From: Dendrolimus kikuchii
Taxonomy: Eukaryota; Arthropoda; Insecta; Lepidoptera; Lasiocampidae
Reading direction: 5' to 3'
Length of the DNA: 64,000 nt
Assembly: GCA_019925095.2 (NCBI GenBank)
Contig: CM034392.1
Coordinates: 12,109,887 to 12,173,886, forward strand
Shown here: piece after piece, positions 37,501 through 49,500 of the stretch
How the letters are laid out: every line of letters begins with the position of its first letter
Position numbering within the stretch: the first letter of the stretch is position 1
Notes under the pieces: model-generated
Told to the model about the DNA's origin: nothing
Seen by the model: only the letters and a program-made list of their open reading frames with translations
The model's database searches: none
Position numbers and translations under genes: made by a program

Positions 37501-40500
37501 CCCCCGTGACGACCCTCCAGTCCCGCACACGGCGCGCCAGTTCAGGGCTGGCAAATGTGACGTCTACTATTGAGCCGCCCTGCTGGCGCACACACGTGTG
37601 TACGGAGCCCCGGTTGAGAACTACGAGACCCTTTTCGATGGCCCATTCTTCCAGTGCCTCGCCACGCGCGCACGTACTCGGGGATCCCCAAGCCACGGAT
37701 TTTGCGTTAAAGTCTACGAGCACGGGGCGAGGCCGGCTGCGGGCCACCACTGTGCCCACTTCCTCGATCCATCCCTCGAAATCGGCGAGCCTTCTGTTCG
37801 GGGAGAAGTAGCCCCCAAGGACCACCATCTCCCCGATTGTTGCCGCCACGTAGCCCCGTCCCTTTACTACACCGGCTAGGGGAGGGCATGCGGCGGCGGT
37901 CCGAACAATGATGGCCACCAAGCCATCCAGGTCTCCCGCCCAGTCAGAACGGGGGGGGACGTAATATGGCTCGGCGACCACAGCCAACTGTATTCCCCAC
38001 TGCGCCATGCTCTGGACTAATAGATCTTGTGCAGTGGCGCAGTGGTTTAGATTGCCCTGGACCACTAGGATAGCCATTGGAGAAATTCGCTTTTATTCCT
38101 CCATCCTAGTGGCCCCAGGCTCCGACAACGGCGACGGAGGCGGCAGCGGCTTAAATTTTGGGGGCCGCTGCGGCAACGGTGGTGGTGCCGATGGTGGCGG
38201 CAAAGAAGTGTTGTTTGTCGCAACAGTAAGACCTCTCTTTTTACTTTTCTTCTTCTTCTTCCGGCCTTTCTTGGTTGACTGCTGCGACTTGTTTGCGTCC
38301 TTATTCTTGGCAGGTGTGGTAGTGGTGGGGGGGCCCGCGCATTTACGCGCGACCGGCGCTCCCCTGCACATCCAGTGCCTCGCCGCTCGGCCTGCCGCAC
38401 TGCAAATACTGCAATGCGGCGTGTTTTGGCATGTAGCGGCAGGGTGACCAGGCTGACCGCAGCGGTAGCAGTCTTTGCTGCGGTCGACAGGGGAGGGACA
38501 GGTGCAGGCCACGTGTCCTGCCACAAGGCAGCGCCAGCACCTCTCAGACCGGCTCGGCAGAACTTTGACGTCTGCCGAAGCCCACCCCACCATTACTCTT
38601 CGTCGGTCTTTCAATTTGATGGCCGCCGCCACTGGGCAGGCCAGGATAGCGTACCCAAGCCTGTCCGGGCCCAGACGTATGGCGCTGGAGTTTATACGTC
38701 CAGCGGTAACGTCCGTGACTCGGGCGACGGCGGCCACGACCTCCTCAACAGTTGTGCAGTCATCCAGACCCGAGATGCGCACGTTGAGACACCTCTCGGG
38801 CCTGGTCACCTTCACTTCTTCCTCCGGCAGTACGGTCCGTAGACGCGCGGCGAGGGCATCAGCCTTCTCCCCGCTATCCTTCCCGGGGAGTAGGAGCATT
38901 CGAGCCCCTGTCCGCGCGGTCTTCAACTTCACCCCGGCGATGCCAAGGTCGCCGAGCTTGATATTGGCTTTCGCCTTCTCCATTACGTCCGCGTAGCTGG
39001 TGCCCTTCTCCACGGCCGCGGGTAACAAGGTGAGTATCACCGCGGTCGTGTTGGGCACCCGCATACGTGGACTCTTTTTTGCCTGAGGTGCCGGCAGCCT
39101 TGGCCTCGCCTTAGGCTGGGAAGCTCTTCCTGGTGCAGGTTGGGTCGGTGGCTTCTTCTTTTTAGGCTTGCGAGCCACCACTGACCAACCTTCTTCAAGC
39201 CTTTGAGACGGTGCTTGTGTCACCGCGCCAATTTGGTCTCGACTTGGAGTTTGGGGAATATTCGGCCCCGCCGGATTCATCTGTCCAGCGCCTCTTCTCC
39301 TCTTAGGGGTAGGCAGAGGGGGAAACTCCTTAGACGGGCGGTTAGCCTGTCTTTTCCCAGATGTCGCGGGCGGCTGTGTATTCGCCCGTTGGGTGTCTGC
39401 TGCCAGCGGCGGGCGGACTCGCGTTTCTGGGAAAAGACGGTCATCGAGGGCAGCTAGCTTCGCGTCCATCATAGCCCCTAATGAGAGGGTTAGATGGCGC
39501 AGAAGCTCTTCCTCGTCTTTAAACCCATAGCCATCCCATAGCTGCCGGTGGCGGCGGCGGGGGCGGTGGGAGCGGCTGCTGCCGCGTCCTCGGCTGAGGC
39601 ACAAGGGTAGGACGAATCCGGACCATTCCAGCTCGTAGGCTGGCCATTTCCGCCTTCATGGCTTTGACTTCGGCTTCGAGGCGCCGGTTGGCCGCCTCAA
39701 GCCATCGAACCTCCTCCGACTCGGTGCGACTGCGAAGTACTTCGAATGCGTCACTAATGATCGTGACCGAGTCGTTAAAGGAGTCGTTTAACAAAAGTGC
39801 CCTTCAGGCCCCTGGGGACCTTAGCAACGTGTCGACACCTAGGGCATTCTTCACGTCCGTTTCGACGGCTTGAGACGTCCTAGCCCCCGCCTCATCAGGT
39901 CCGGGACCTGAACGACCGAGGAGCTCCGGGGCCCGTCGGGCAATACGCGCCTGTTCGGCAGCTCTAATCAGCTCGACGGTGCTCTCCTCGTGATCCTGTT
40001 CTAGATCCCGGCGGCCGGTCTGGGCAACGGCCTCCCTGGCTCGTGCCAAACTGGCGGCCTCATCCGTGGCTCCCGCCGAGGGTGGAGATACCTTTCGGGA
40101 AGTTTTCGAAGCCACTGTCTCCTCACCACTGGAATCCAGCGAGATTTTTTGGGGGCCACGATATGGTGCAGGCCTCCTCCGCTTCTTCATGACGCGCCAG
40201 CTCGACGGGTTTAAGCGCCTGGCTTCCGGCTCTGTGCGTATGCCGGGCCCTGATCCGGAGCGTGAGCGTGTCGGAGATCGCGAGCGCGATCTGGATTTCG
40301 ACCGTGAGCGGGACCGAATGGAGAACATCGAGAGGTTACTGTCGGACGACTCTGCGACAGCTCCACTCAAGGCCCCGCTCATATTGCCGCTTTTGGCGCC
40401 ACTTGCAGCAGAAGTGCGGCCGCTCATTCTGCTGCTACTGCGCGTGAATGTTACTTCACCGCCCAATACGGGCGGCCTTTCTCTGGACAATGTCCAGGAG

Positions 40501-43500
40501 CGAGAAGCGACTCCCCCCCCAGAATACGACGGGGAGTTTCTGTCCTTAGCATAGGTATCGCCATCGAAGTGGGACTCGGCCTCACGTGAATCGGAAGCAC
40601 GACCCACCTGGGGTAGTTTCTCTTCGTTTGTCGCCATTTTCATATTAGAACTCATAAGTTGATTTCGCCTTACAGCAACATCTGAATGTCTTAAAGCTAA
40701 CCTTAACTAATACAGTGGGTGGCGCGCGAGATGACTGAAGACAGAGCACCCCGCACGCCGCCCACCGGGCGCTTACTGCCGGGTTACCCCCCGACCATGC
40801 AGCCCGTAAGCACGCCAACTAGAGCTTTGGGTGGGTGGGGGAGTCGATCCGCCGAAAGGGCAGGCGGAACGAAACCCTCACCCAGCGTCGTCCTGCTAAC
40901 AAAATCTCCTCCGCGGTGCTGGTGCGGTCGGACAAAAGCCACCGCCACCGCACCAAACATCGCGCGACAGTGACGAAACACCACAAGGGGCGGACCGCCC
41001 TTAGGCCCACTCCGTCGTCGGCCCGGGGATTGGCAGAACGCCCGGCCACCGAACCCGTCGCCGCCACATCGCGAGGGGACTCTCCGCTGAACGGAGAGGT
41101 GCGAGTGGCCCGTCGAACATGGAAAGGATGGGTAGTTGTGAAGGAGGGACACACAGGAGCCTTTTAAGGATAGGAACGTAGGTGGGACACCACTGTCACG
41201 GAGAGAAAGGGAGAATGTGACAATGGCCGCTGGGACCCCGGGGACGCCTCCCCGTGTGCCAACCACGGTCGGAGGGGGTGAGGACCGTGGGGGGCACCCC
41301 CTGGGGGAGAGCGAGCTAACCTGAACTATGAACTCTGATCTTCTCTGTACTAGTAACAACCCACTCCGACACTATATAAAAATATAGAAAAGTATTAATA
41401 TTTTCTTAAGTTTTCGCGACTTGTAATAAAACTACGTTTTACGGAATAACCAAAATCAAATAAATTACCGCGCTTAGAACCGTTAAAACGTAGTTTTATT
41501 ATAAAATTATTGTTTTTTATCCGTGCAGGAACGGAGAAAGAATACAATTTCCTGCGGCCCGGCGGCCTGTCGTAAGAGGCGACTAAACAACCCATAGCCA
41601 GGTGGTAGAGTATTTGCTCGACTGGATGGCGACCACCCCTGGTCTAGAGTATGCCGCCATAACAATCTTGTATTGTGTTCCGGCATTAGTGACCAGGTTC
41701 CAGTCTCCTTTAAGAGAGCAGCAGCGCATTTGTAGCACCTTTGGTGTTGCAAATGTCCATAGGCGATGGTAACCGCTTTCCACTAAGTGGGCCGTCTGCC
41801 TGTCCGCTGAACTCCTGCAATAAAAAAATAAAAAAAAGTATTTTTTTTCATTTTATAAAATTATTTAAGAAGAGAAAAAGACCATTTTATCAACTTTGAT
41901 ATAAAAATAAAGAACTCTACTAGATCAAGTGAAGCTAGTAGGGTTCGAACCCACACAGCCTGTGATTTAGACCAGTCCTCTACCGCATACGCTAAATAAA
42001 TATAGTACGATCATTTCGAAATTCTTATTATTATTGCTCCTTCATTTCTTTAAAATCATTTTTCAATGGCGGAGCTCTCTAGCAAAGCGGCGCGTCGTCT
42101 CTGCACGAAGCCCTGGGGCGTATTGATAAATTCCATACATTGGGACCGGCAAGCGTGATTTTTGAAATCATTTATAATAAAATAATTAATTACTTTCAAA
42201 TTTGCTAAGTACATACATACATACATACATACATAACTTCACGCCAGTTCCCTTGCGGGGTAGGCACGAACAACAGAGCGCCATTTAGGCCCATTCTTAC
42301 ACACCTCACTTGCTTCTTTGACATTTGCTAAGTAACCGAATAAAAGAACTATAATGATTATATTTCTTATAATATGATATGTTACTGTTATTTATTTTAG
42401 CGATGTACGATTAACAGTAATAACAATATACAAGATTGAAGAACACGTTTAGACGTTACTTTGCAATTATTTTCTATAGAGAAAATTTATCGAAAATGCG
42501 TTTTGAATACAGGGGTTACCACAGCAATATGATCAAGATTGACATATATTTTTTTCACCGCAGTAAAGTGTGTATATTACTGTAACAATGGCTGAGAAAT
42601 CGATCAAAAAACGCCTTTAGTCTGTTGTCTCGCTGTTAAGTAATTTTTGAGATATGGGGCGTTTTCGATTAAATGGTTTTTTATGATTCTATAGTTAAAT
42701 AATGACGAAAGTAAACGTTTACGTCTACGGAATCATTCAGTCTCATTCATGCATTGATATTTTTTATTAGATTGCAATGGTGAACGGTGAGATGGAACAG
42801 TTAGTTCAACGCAAATTAGCAACAACAGATCCTCAAGATGATAAATTAGCGCCGTTTCGCCAACAAGCGGCGGTTATACGAAGAAATAAGGACACTAGTG
42901 CGGCCCGGGTCCATGAATTGGCAGTGACATTGAAGGAGCATGAAGCGACGTTAGCTGACTTACAGTCACAGGTACTTGTATAATGGCCCGATCCTATATC
43001 TTACTATTCATTTACTTGTCTTACCATCGGTTGAATTTTGACATTACTTGTTGTGGAGCTTTATATCAAATTTTAACCTATGGTTGGCCAAATGAACGGT
43101 AGATAATATATAAGAACCTGCCATAAATTAGCTCAAGTAATAAGTAAAGTAATTCCATAAAATTTAAATTTTATTCCACCAAAGTGCTTTATATTATGAA
43201 TGTAGAGATAGGGATTAACAGACCGAGGGAAAGAGCTCCACAAAGCGGTCAGGATTTAATCGAAATCGATCGCCTAAGGGTCTTCTTCTATATGGGTTCT
43301 GTACGGTTTGGAGAGTCCGATACATTTCTGTCGTTTTCGTGGATTCTCGCCGTAATTACAAGGCTGAGCGTTGAAAGAAAGAAAATCGGTTATTGATAGT
43401 CTCACCGCAACCCTTGTTGTTTCAGTGCGCTCAGGGTCACGTTATGAATATCGGATAAAATCATTTTTCTCATTTCAAATAATCGCTCATTATATCGAAA

Positions 43501-46500
43501 AGGCGGAGATTTCGGCGAGATAATGTGCCATTTCCTTTGAGAATACGTCGGAATGATTGCTTTGATCTGATAATGAAATGTATATTTCTTAGCCTGTAGA
43601 TATTACTATGATTTTTGTATTTTTTACACACAATGCGGTATATAACTTCTATTGGCGATTGTACTACAGCCCTTTTTTTGCGATACCATTTTGTTATTTA
43701 TATACTTCGTTAAAGTTTTACCTAATGATATTCTTTAATTGCGGAATAATACGGAATTAGAAAAAAGTACTTTTATTTACAATTTCACTTCAAAAGTATG
43801 TATGTGTATCATAATATACTTTGCAAATATTTATTTTATACTTAAGGTTAAGCTTCTACTCGGCGACATCGTTTTAAGAGGTGAAGAACTAAAAAAATAT
43901 GTCAACTCTCTGCGCACAAAGAGCACAGTATATAAAAGGCAACGGGCTAATCTTTCTACATTTAAGGTAAGGAGTATATAAATCAACATGGAAGTACACG
44001 ACTTTGCTTTTCCAGACCGCCGACACGATGATTGTATTAAGTTCCACCACGCTTTACAAAGTGTCGCCTCGGGTATACACTAGAAATTTTCAGCGAGATG
44101 AATAGACGCGAGAGGTGTACTCACTCCTTTTTAGCTTACGCAACTATTCATGTTGTAGAATGAATTTTCGATATATTTTTATTCTAGAAACATTTTGCGT
44201 GCTATGTACTTAGTCTGGCCATAAATACTGTTACAATTAAAAAGAAATAAAATATTACTTTTGAATTTGGAATCTGTCATTTTTATATAATTGTTCATTG
44301 TGTTTTCTCATTTTGGCGCCAATACATTGTACAACATTTTGCGATATTAAAATGGAGTAGAGCGATAAAGAGAACCGAATCACCGTGATTGCATTACACA
44401 AAGTAGGTATGGAGCCAAATGCTCCATACGCTTGGTATTAGTCAAATGTTTGTGTACCGGGCTATTAATAGGTACAAAGAGACCTCCTCTGTTTGTGACA
44501 AAAAAAGATCTGGCCGTCCACGTAGTGTTCGTACGAAAAAGGTGGTCAAAACAGTAAGGGAAAGAATTCGAAAAAATCCTGTCCGAAAGCAAAAGATGTT
44601 ATCTCGGGAGATGAAGATATCAGATCAGCCTATAAGAGACGCACTGGTAATTTCTTAACACATAATTTAAAAAAGAATAGGGTGGTAAAATCGAAACAAC
44701 TACTGAAGCGGTACGCAAAGGGAGGTCACAGAAAAATTTTGTTTGCGGATTATAATTTTTTTACAATTGAGCAACATTTTAACAAACAAAATGACCGTAT
44801 TTATGCTAAAAAAGCTTTAAGGAAGCTTCTCAATTAGTCAACAGAGTGCAACGTGGGCATTATCCATCTTCAGTGATGATTTGGTGGGGTGTTAGCTATG
44901 AAGGAGTGACTGAGCCATATTTTTGTGAAAAAGGTATCAAAACATCAGCACAAGTGTATCAAGATACCATTCTTGAGAAGGTAGTTAAGCCCCTTAACAA
45001 CACCATGTTCAATAACCAAGAATGGTCCTTCCAGCAAGACTCGGCGCCGGGTCATATAGCTCGGTCCACGCAGTCTTGGTTGGAAACGAACGTTTCGGAC
45101 TTCATCAGAGCTGAAGACTGGCCGTCGTCTAGTCCCGATCTTAATCCGCTGGATCATGATTTATGGTCAGTTTTAGAGTTAATTTGGAGTCCCTAAAACA
45201 ATCCATACGATTGGCAGTGAAGAATTTTCCCATGGAAAGAGTGCGTGCTTCTATTGATAACTGGCCTCAACGTTTAAAGGACTGTATTGCAACCAATGGA
45301 GACCACTTCGAATAAGCTTTTTATATTTTAAATTGTTTTATATTTATGTATTAAACTAACACACTGCAAAACTTATAAATGTTGTTTGCTATGGAAAAAA
45401 AAATTCTTTGTTACAATATTTATGGCAAGACTAGGTATATAACTTAAAAAGTTGTGAAATGATCTTTCACTCAATTCTTAATAATTTACTTATGGTTATT
45501 TGCTAATCATTGAAAACTTCTTAATAAAACTACACGATATATTGAAATACTATATCTTACTATTTATTCACTTGCCCTAACATCGGTTGAATTTTGACGT
45601 TATTTGTCTGTCCGTCTGTTTTTTTTTTTATTGCACGAGATCAGCAGACAGGCAGACGGCCCACTTGATGGAAAGCGGTTACCATCGCCTATGGACATTT
45701 GCAACACCAAAGGTGCTACAAATGCGCTGCTGCTCTCTTGAGAGAGACTGGAACCTGATCACTAATGCCGGAACACAACTCAAGGTTGTTATGGCGACAT
45801 ACTTTAGACCAGGGGTGGTAGCCATCCAGTCGGGCAAATGCCCTACCACCTGGCTATGGGTTGTTAAGTCGCCTCTTACGACAGGCCGCCCGGCCGCAGG
45901 AAATTGTATTCTTTCTCCGTTCCTGCACGGATAGAACTGTTACGCTTTCATGAAAAAAGTACTGCATAGATTTGGCTAGGAATCGGTATATGTATATTTT
46001 CGACACCGAGGAGGGAGTTAGGATATATTTTAACCCGAAAAATGGGATAGTTTCGGGGATAAACGATTATTTGTCTGTCGTTACGCTTTCACAGAAAAAC
46101 TATTGTTTCAATACCTAGAATAGACAGGATACATTTCATTCAAGATAATGGGATTGTTTTCGGGATAAAATTAAGTAAATATTATTCTGGAAAATGAGAT
46201 AGTTTCCGAATAGCGCCTATTACTCCAACTATTAAGTAATAGTGACTATTAATGACTGTACCGACTTTTTAAGATTTTTTGACTCGTTTCAGTACTTTTC
46301 CATACTTCTTAATACTTTTCGATACTATTCGGTATTCTTGGGTACCTACTCTTGCGTAGTCTAGGGTATCCTTGTACTAGTACTTGTATCTCGTAGTCTT
46401 GGGTACTCTTCGATAGTTTTCGATAGTTCTCCATAGTTTTCAATACGTATTAAGACTTTTTGTGACTTTTTAATACTTTTGAAACTTAATACTGTTTAGG

Positions 46501-49500
46501 ACTTTTTAAAACTATGTAAGACTTTTTAGGGTTTTTTAAGACTTTTTATCTTTACTTACTTTATATTTTTTTATCTTACTAACTTCAGCGGTTAGGTATT
46601 TATTTTACTAATATACGGTTCCATACTTCCATACTGTAATATTGTAAATGCGAAAGAAACTCTGTCTGTTACGCTTTCACGCAAAAGCTACTAGACAATT
46701 TTTACTGACGTTTGGCAATTTTTACTCGGTATCGAAATTACACATACGTAGTTTCGATACCGAGACTGAACATTAGATACTTTTAATCCTGGAAAATAGA
46801 ATAGTTTACAATATACAATTAAATAAATCTTCCGAGAGCGAATAGTGCGTAGATAGTAATTTAATGCAATGTTACCTATGTGATAGCTGAATGCTTGGCC
46901 AAATAAAGAAGGATTACATACTGGGGATTAACGGGGAAAACTGTGGTCTTTTTATAATTTTTTTGTTTTTAACCAAATTATATTTCAGGTTGAAGCTGGG
47001 ATTTTGAATAGGACCCTTCAGATAATAAGCACTGTAGATCCTACAGTTGAAATGGCATTGGTCAATCACAAAAAGATGAAAGTCGATGATGTTGATGTTT
47101 TAGAAAAAGATCCTGATAAATCTACGGATTTGTCTAAAAAATCGTTACATGATTTATCACAGGTGATGATACTACATTTCAATAACGTTCTTAAACTACA
47201 TCTTAAATCTGTTTACATTTATTTTTTTAAGTGATGTTATTTTATTATTTAACAACTTGATATGTAATGAAGTGATTAAACATCTACTAATTTAATATCT
47301 ATACAATACTAGCTGTTGCCAGCAGCTTTGCACGCGTAGATTTAAAATAGTCATGGTTTTCAGTAGAAAAAAATTCTTTTATCTGTAATCAGAAACAGGG
47401 TTATAAATTTTTGTGCTTCTAACTTCAAAAAGACGGAATTTCAAACAAACTTTAATCTCTTTTTTCACCCCCTTAAGGGTTGATTTTTTTACTACTGTGT
47501 AGGAGGAACTCGTATGCAATTCTTTATGGTTCTAGCCCCAGTAGTTTGTGAGTTGTGTGTTGATATGTCTGTAAATCAGTCAGTCAGTGAGGCTAAACAA
47601 TTATATATGTATATGTGTAGTAATAAATAAATACTTTGTTTACAGTTAGTTGCTCAAACTGCTCAAAAGCTATCGCAAGTTCGCCAGGAGATTCAACCAC
47701 TCGCCGACAAAATTAAGCCCGTAAGGGAGGAGTTTCAAGTGGTTCAACAACAGTACGAACAAAAGAAAAGAGTGTATGAAGCGACGTCTATCAATATAAC
47801 CTCTCAAATGGAACCTCTGAAGAATAAAGTGAAAGAGTTGACTGACCAGTTGAATGGTAAAGAGGACGAATGGAAAAACTTGAGGCTTGAAATATAAAAT
47901 ACAAAATACAGCGTTTCAAGTATATGTATTTAAAATACAAATACAAAATACAAATTACAAAATACCGTCAGGTGTTAGTTTATGTAAATAAAATACTCAC
48001 AAAAAATCAAATAATAATTATTATTAGGTCCTTGCCTATGTAACTGCCGTTTTTTTCTGAAATAAGTTAACCTAATTTTATTATATTTTTTTTTATTCTA
48101 ATCTCCACGGCCTTGAAGATAGGGATATTTCCATCTTGTTCTTCTTGTTCTCCGTCGTCACACTCTTGGCAGAGTGGTCGTGGTCCTCATGGTACAGGGG
48201 TGGTGGCAAGCTTCACAATTCGTCACCATTTCCATCTTGTAGGTACGCGTAGATTTTGGTGGTTCCACCCGGATCTATGCGTGCTTATATCGGTCCCATG
48301 GCAGGGAATGCACAAGGACTGAAACAGCTCGCTTTTTTGAACTCGTTCATGAGGTGACCGACAAAGTTTTTGGGCAGTATCCTTTTGCAGAGGTAGTCAT
48401 ACTCGAGAATTTTAATGCTCATTACGCTGAGTGGTTGGGTTCCCCGAGAACTGATCTGTCAGGGACTACTGCCTACGAATTTGCTCTCGCCAATGGATTC
48501 ACTCAGGTGATTACGGAGTTTACCCGAATACCGGATAGAGTGGATCATGAGTCTTCTTTGCTGGATCTTCTGCTGACCATACACCCGGAGAACTACCAGA
48601 TCTCCATCAGTGCTCCACTGGGAACCTCTGATCATTGTCTGGTATCTTTGGTGGTGCCCCTTCCTATTCCCGATCGGACTCGTCCCGCTGGACGACGGAA
48701 GGTGTGGTGATACAGGTCAGCAGATTGGGATGGACTCCGTGAATTCTATGCATCCTACCCATGGAGGCAGTTATGTTTCTCGTCGGAAGCTTCTGATCCG
48801 AGCACAGACTGGATCGCCGATGTAGTACTGCAGCGAATAACATGTTTAATTCCAAACTCAACTGTACCTATCGGTGGTACGAGTAAACCACAATGGTTCA
48901 ATAAGCACAGCAGTGAAGCTGTAAAGCTAAAGAAACAGGCTTATCCAGCCTGGACTGCAGCGCGGGCTCGTCAGGCTCCAAGTTCCTCTGACCTGAAAAA
49001 GTGATACAATGCCGCCCCCAGGTCCCTCAAAAAACAGCTCGCAAGAGCAAAATTCGATCACATCGGCAGAATTGGTAAGCGCCTCTCTAGCCACTCTTCT
49101 GGGACTAGAGCTTTTTAGGCCCTCACCAAAGTTGTCCAAGGAAACTTTTGTCGGGCTTCTCTTCCACCTCTGCGCACAGTGGACGACCGTCTGGTACACG
49201 CCGCCAAAGATAAAGTCAATCTTCTGGATGAAATCTTTGCGGCCAATTCAACTCTTGAGACATACGAGAAACTCCACCTACAATCCCTGAGTGTGAGTCT
49301 AGAAAGTCGGAGGTGCGCTTTACTCAAAAAGCAGTCCGATGTGCTCTCCTCTCCCTCGATGTCAAAAAGTCTTCTGGCCCTGATGGCAATCCTGCCATTG
49401 TGCTGCAGACGTGTTTAGCTGAGCTGTCCCCAGTCAGTCCTTGCCCGACTTTTCAATCCCTGAGTGTGAGTCTAGAATGTCGGAGGTGCGCTTTAGCTGA

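Larger units (their letters stand above)
34725..41370 (-). mobile_element. R1-clade non-LTR retrotransposon, nearly full length
   Basis: This GC-rich block on the - strand reads, 5' to 3': 5' UTR (about 41370-40656), gag-like ORF1 (40655-38093, broken), ORF2 with endonuclease and reverse transcriptase (38077-34913, two in-frame stops), and a short 3' UTR. CCHC knuckles in ORF1, an AP endonuclease, a YADD reverse transcriptase and a C-terminal CCHC-type finger in that order are the R1-clade layout. Both ends are approximate: the left end falls inside the foldback TCTG repeat, and no target duplication was identified. It is in IFT81 intron 6. Confidence 0.85.

Noticed and set aside
34869..41360. 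Many + strand open frames across the GC-rich block
   Set aside because: They are opposite-strand shadows of the R1-clade ORF1 and ORF2, with no domain of their own.
41935..41998. A tRNA gene on the - strand
   Set aside because: D-arm and T-arm boxes exist, but the anticodon stem does not pair, so it was kept only as a tRNA-like segment.
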